A DNA stretch of 7,054 bases, taken from positions 1 through 7,054 of the forward strand of contig CALKYG010000167.1 of assembly GCA_938003575.1 (NCBI GenBank), in the 5' to 3' direction. Under the pieces are notes generated by a model, which saw only the letters and a list, made by a program, of their open reading frames with translations, did no database searches and was not told the origin of the DNA. The DNA is from an uncultured Alphaproteobacteria bacterium. GTDB lineage: Bacteria > Pseudomonadota > Alphaproteobacteria > Caulobacterales > Parvularculaceae. Below are positions 5,152-7,054 of the stretch, piece after piece (the stretch's first letter is position 1; every line of letters starts with the position of its first letter). The translations under genes and the position numbers were made by a program.

Positions 5152-6192
5152 ATGCAGACGCTTTCTCAAACGAACAAGCCGGTCGCCCTCTGGCTGTTCG
5201 GGATGTGCGCGATCATCGCCCTGATGGTTGTTGTCGGCGGCGCGACGAGGCTGACCGATTCCGGCCTGTCAATCGTCGAATGGCGGCCGGTCACCGGCGC
5301 CGTCCCGCCGCTTGGCGAGGCGGACTGGCTCGCTGAGTTCGAAAAATATCAGGCCATTCCCGAATACGAGCAGGTCAACTGGGGAATGTCGCTTGCTGAA
5401 TTCAAGAAAATATATTGGTGGGAATGGGGGCACAGATTTCTCGGCCGACTGATCGGGATCGCGTTCCTGCTGCCGCTCATTTTTTTCGCGGCGACGAAAC
5501 GGATCGATCGGGACCTTGGCTGGAAACTCGGCGGCCTGTTCATTTTGGGCGGCGCCCAGGGAGCGCTCGGCTGGTGGATGGTGTCGAGCGGCCTAAGCGA
5601 GCGCGTCGATGTCAGCCAGTATCGCCTGGCGGCGCATCTCGGTCTCGCCGTCGCGTTGTTCGCCGCGATGCTCTGGATTGCGCTCGATCTTGTTTCGTCG
5701 CGGCGCGCGAAGCCTGAGCCGCTTGCGCCTTTCGCCGCCGCTTTCGCTGTCGGCGTTTATCTTCAGATGATCCTCGGCGCGTTTGTCGCGGGCCTTCGCG
5801 CCGGAAGAACATTCAACACATGGCCGCTGATGGACGGCCGTATTTTCCCGGACGGATATTTCTCCGGCGAGCCGGGCCTGAACGACCTGTTCGAAACGGC
5901 GGCGGCGTCGCAATTCAACCACCGGCTCGGCGCCTACGCCCTCGCGATCGCGGCGATATTCCTCTTCGCGTCAGCGCGGAAAACCGGGGTGAGGGGGCGT
6001 GCGCGTCTTGTGCTTGCCGCCGTCTTTCTCCAGATCGCGCTCGGCGTCTGGACGGTCCTGGCGGCGACTCCGGTTGCGCTCGGTCTCGCCCATCAGGGCG
6101 GCGCGCTGATCGTCTTCGCGGCTGCGCTGTTTCTCGTTCACGGATGTTCAAGGTCGATCGAGATGAGGCTTTCTTCCTCTCGCGCCGCCTGA
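5152..6192 (+). CDS. ctaA: heme A synthase (COX15/CtaA, type 2)
   Basis: A 346-residue membrane protein that oxidises the C8 methyl of heme O to a formyl group, giving heme A for aa3-type cytochrome c oxidase. Eight membrane spans can be traced (about 11-31, 92-114, 125-146, 158-181, 191-215, 256-275, 283-305, 309-331). The four heme-ligand histidines are present: His94 (EWGHRFLGR), His162 (LAAHLGL), His257 (QFNHRLGAY) and His314 (LAHQGGA). TRLTDSGLSIVEWRPVTG (32-49) and NTWPLMDG (222-229) are family hallmarks. It lacks the extracellular cysteine pair of Bacillus-type CtaA and has the long loop after span 1, so it is the mitochondrial-like COX15 form usual in alphaproteobacteria. The start is preceded by AGAGAAG. 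Its last 55 bp overlap the convergent phytase-like gene. No terminator is seen after it. Confidence 0.96.
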   Translation: MQTLSQTNKPVALWLFGMCAIIALMVVVGGATRLTDSGLSIVEWRPVTGAVPPLGEADWLAEFEKYQAIPEYEQVNWGMSLAEFKKIYWWEWGHRFLGRLIGIAFLLPLIFFAATKRIDRDLGWKLGGLFILGGAQGALGWWMVSSGLSERVDVSQYRLAAHLGLAVALFAAMLWIALDLVSSRRAKPEPLAPFAAAFAVGVYLQMILGAFVAGLRAGRTFNTWPLMDGRIFPDGYFSGEPGLNDLFETAAASQFNHRLGAYALAIAAIFLFASARKTGVRGRARLVLAAVFLQIALGVWTVLAATPVALGLAHQGGALIVFAAALFLVHGCSRSIEMRLSSSRAA

Positions 6193-7054
6193 GGCGCGCG
6201 CGGATCGACATTTTCGCCGAGCGTCAGTTTCAATGCGTCGGCCACGCCGTTCCAGGGGGCCAATCTAACCGGCGCTCCGTCCCCGGCGGTCACGATTGCG
6301 AGCGCGCCATCCCGGTAGACGCCGCCGTAATTGCCGAATCCGGCGGCGACTGTTGTCGCCGTTGCGACCGCGTCGAGATCGAACGTCGCCTTGATCCGCA
6401 CGGCGCCAAGCGCGCGTCCGTCGAGGAGATCGTAGAGGCTGACAACGCCGCTGGCGGCGTCGAGCGTAAGGACAACGCCGCCCGGCGCTCTTTCGGGCTC
6501 AGGCCCCGTCATCAGGAACAGCGCCGACGCATCAGGCTCGCCGGATGCGAATGCAATTCCGGAACTCTCGCCCGTCGACGGACTGACGCTCCTGATTGCG
6601 CCGTCGCGGCCGATAACGATGACATCGCCAGTGCGGACGTCGACATGACAGGCGGACCCTGCAACATCCGCGACCGCTCGCGGTTGCGCGATCGACGCTC
6701 CCCCCGCTGTCAACGCGATCTCGCGCACGCTGAGCGCATTCGCGCTGATTTCGTAAAGCGCGCCGGCGCCGGCGCAGAAGGCGTCGCCGGCCGCCGCGCC
6801 GCCCTGAAGGGCGACCGGCGTAAGACCTGGCGATCCGTTTCCGATTTCATAAAGCCGATAGGCGTCGTTTTCCTTTGTGAGCGCAAAACCCCGCGCTGAA
6901 GGCCCGCTCCCAAAGTAGAACACGGATATTGCGGCGGCGGGGGCGTCCGTCTCAGCAACCAAATCGCCGCTCTCAATCTGATAAGCCCTTGTTCCGCTAT
7001 CAGTCGCTGCGATGATGAGGCTTTCAAAATTGACGCTGGGGTGCGACCAGAAGG
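6138..7054 (-). CDS. beta-propeller phytase-like protein, N-terminal part beyond the window
   Basis: The frame is open to the right edge, so only the last 304 residues are seen; a TTG at 6960..6962 is an internal codon, not a start. The first visible residues, FWSHPSVNFESLIIAATDSG, resemble the DDPAIWV-NP/LI-TxKK-GL start of the Bacillus-type beta-propeller phytases, which release phosphate from phytate. Near the end, VRLAPWNGVADALKLTLGEN and NVDPRAP (about 281-287) match their C-terminal motif (VPWERIAD...VDPRK). Between lie repeated short beta-strand units rich in Gly, Ala and Val, as in propeller blades. The acidic clusters that bind calcium and substrate in true phytases seem to be missing, so phytase activity is doubtful. 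A signal peptide would lie outside the window. The gene is convergent with ctaA and overlaps it by 55 bp. Confidence 0.72.
   Translation of the reverse strand, partial: FWSHPSVNFESLIIAATDSGTRAYQIESGDLVAETDAPAAAISVFYFGSGPSARGFALTKENDAYRLYEIGNGSPGLTPVALQGGAAAGDAFCAGAGALYEISANALSVREIALTAGGASIAQPRAVADVAGSACHVDVRTGDVIVIGRDGAIRSVSPSTGESSGIAFASGEPDASALFLMTGPEPERAPGGVVLTLDAASGVVSLYDLLDGRALGAVRIKATFDLDAVATATTVAAGFGNYGGVYRDGALAIVTAGDGAPVRLAPWNGVADALKLTLGENVDPRAPQAAREEESLISIDLEHP

Noticed and set aside
5119..5169. Seventeen-codon upstream extension of the DUF2842 gene from a TTG
   Set aside because: It would begin inside ctaA coding sequence and adds residues not expected in this small family; the ATG at 5116..5118 is simpler.
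5820..6899. Plus-strand open frame of 359 codons across the end of ctaA and opposite the phytase-like gene
   Set aside because: Starts inside ctaA in another frame and is very rich in Arg, Ala and Asp; the minus-strand frame has family features and is preferred.

Overview
The window comes from a GC-rich alphaproteobacterium with aerobic respiration. Three things point that way: the order bc1 chaperone - DUF177 - plsX - fabH - ihfA - merR, read as one block divergent from a bamE-type lipoprotein gene; a COX15-type heme A synthase beside a DUF2842 membrane protein; and GANTC sites. A Hyphomonadaceae/Parvularculales-like source is a guess from this gene order. It cannot be fixed from the sequence alone. 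The window is almost fully coding. No stretch over 300 bases lacks a gene, and I see no mobile element, CRISPR array or prophage.

Minus strand, right to left from 4302 to 1: a ubiquinol-cytochrome c chaperone overlaps a DUF177/YceD gene by 4 bp. After a 60-bp gap comes plsX, which overlaps fabH by 4 bp. A 104-bp gap carries a recognisable promoter and a likely IHF site, then come ihfA and a MerR-family regulator 14 bp further on. Last is a tRNA-Pro(GGG) gene cut off by the left edge, with its own candidate promoter. The first four genes look like one translationally coupled or closely spaced unit. The ihfA-merR pair appears to have its own promoter.

Plus strand from 4371: a BamE/OmlA lipoprotein gene starts 68 bp from the chaperone gene and ends in a clear intrinsic terminator. 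That terminator lies inside the last codons of the convergent DUF2842 gene (minus strand). The DUF2842 gene is divergent from ctaA (heme A synthase, plus strand), with only 33 bp between their starts and an inverted repeat across that gap. ctaA runs tail to tail into, and overlaps by 55 bp, a minus-strand gene for a beta-propeller phytase-like protein that continues past the right edge.

The genes are mostly housekeeping: initiation of phospholipid and fatty acid synthesis (PlsX, FabH), outer-membrane protein assembly (BamE), assembly of the bc1 complex (chaperone) and of heme-A oxidases (CtaA), plus a nucleoid protein (IHF alpha) and a regulator. I found no convincing undescribed system. The best leads are the apparent IHF autoregulatory site, the overlapping 3' ends, and a phytase-like propeller that seems to lack the family's catalytic acids.
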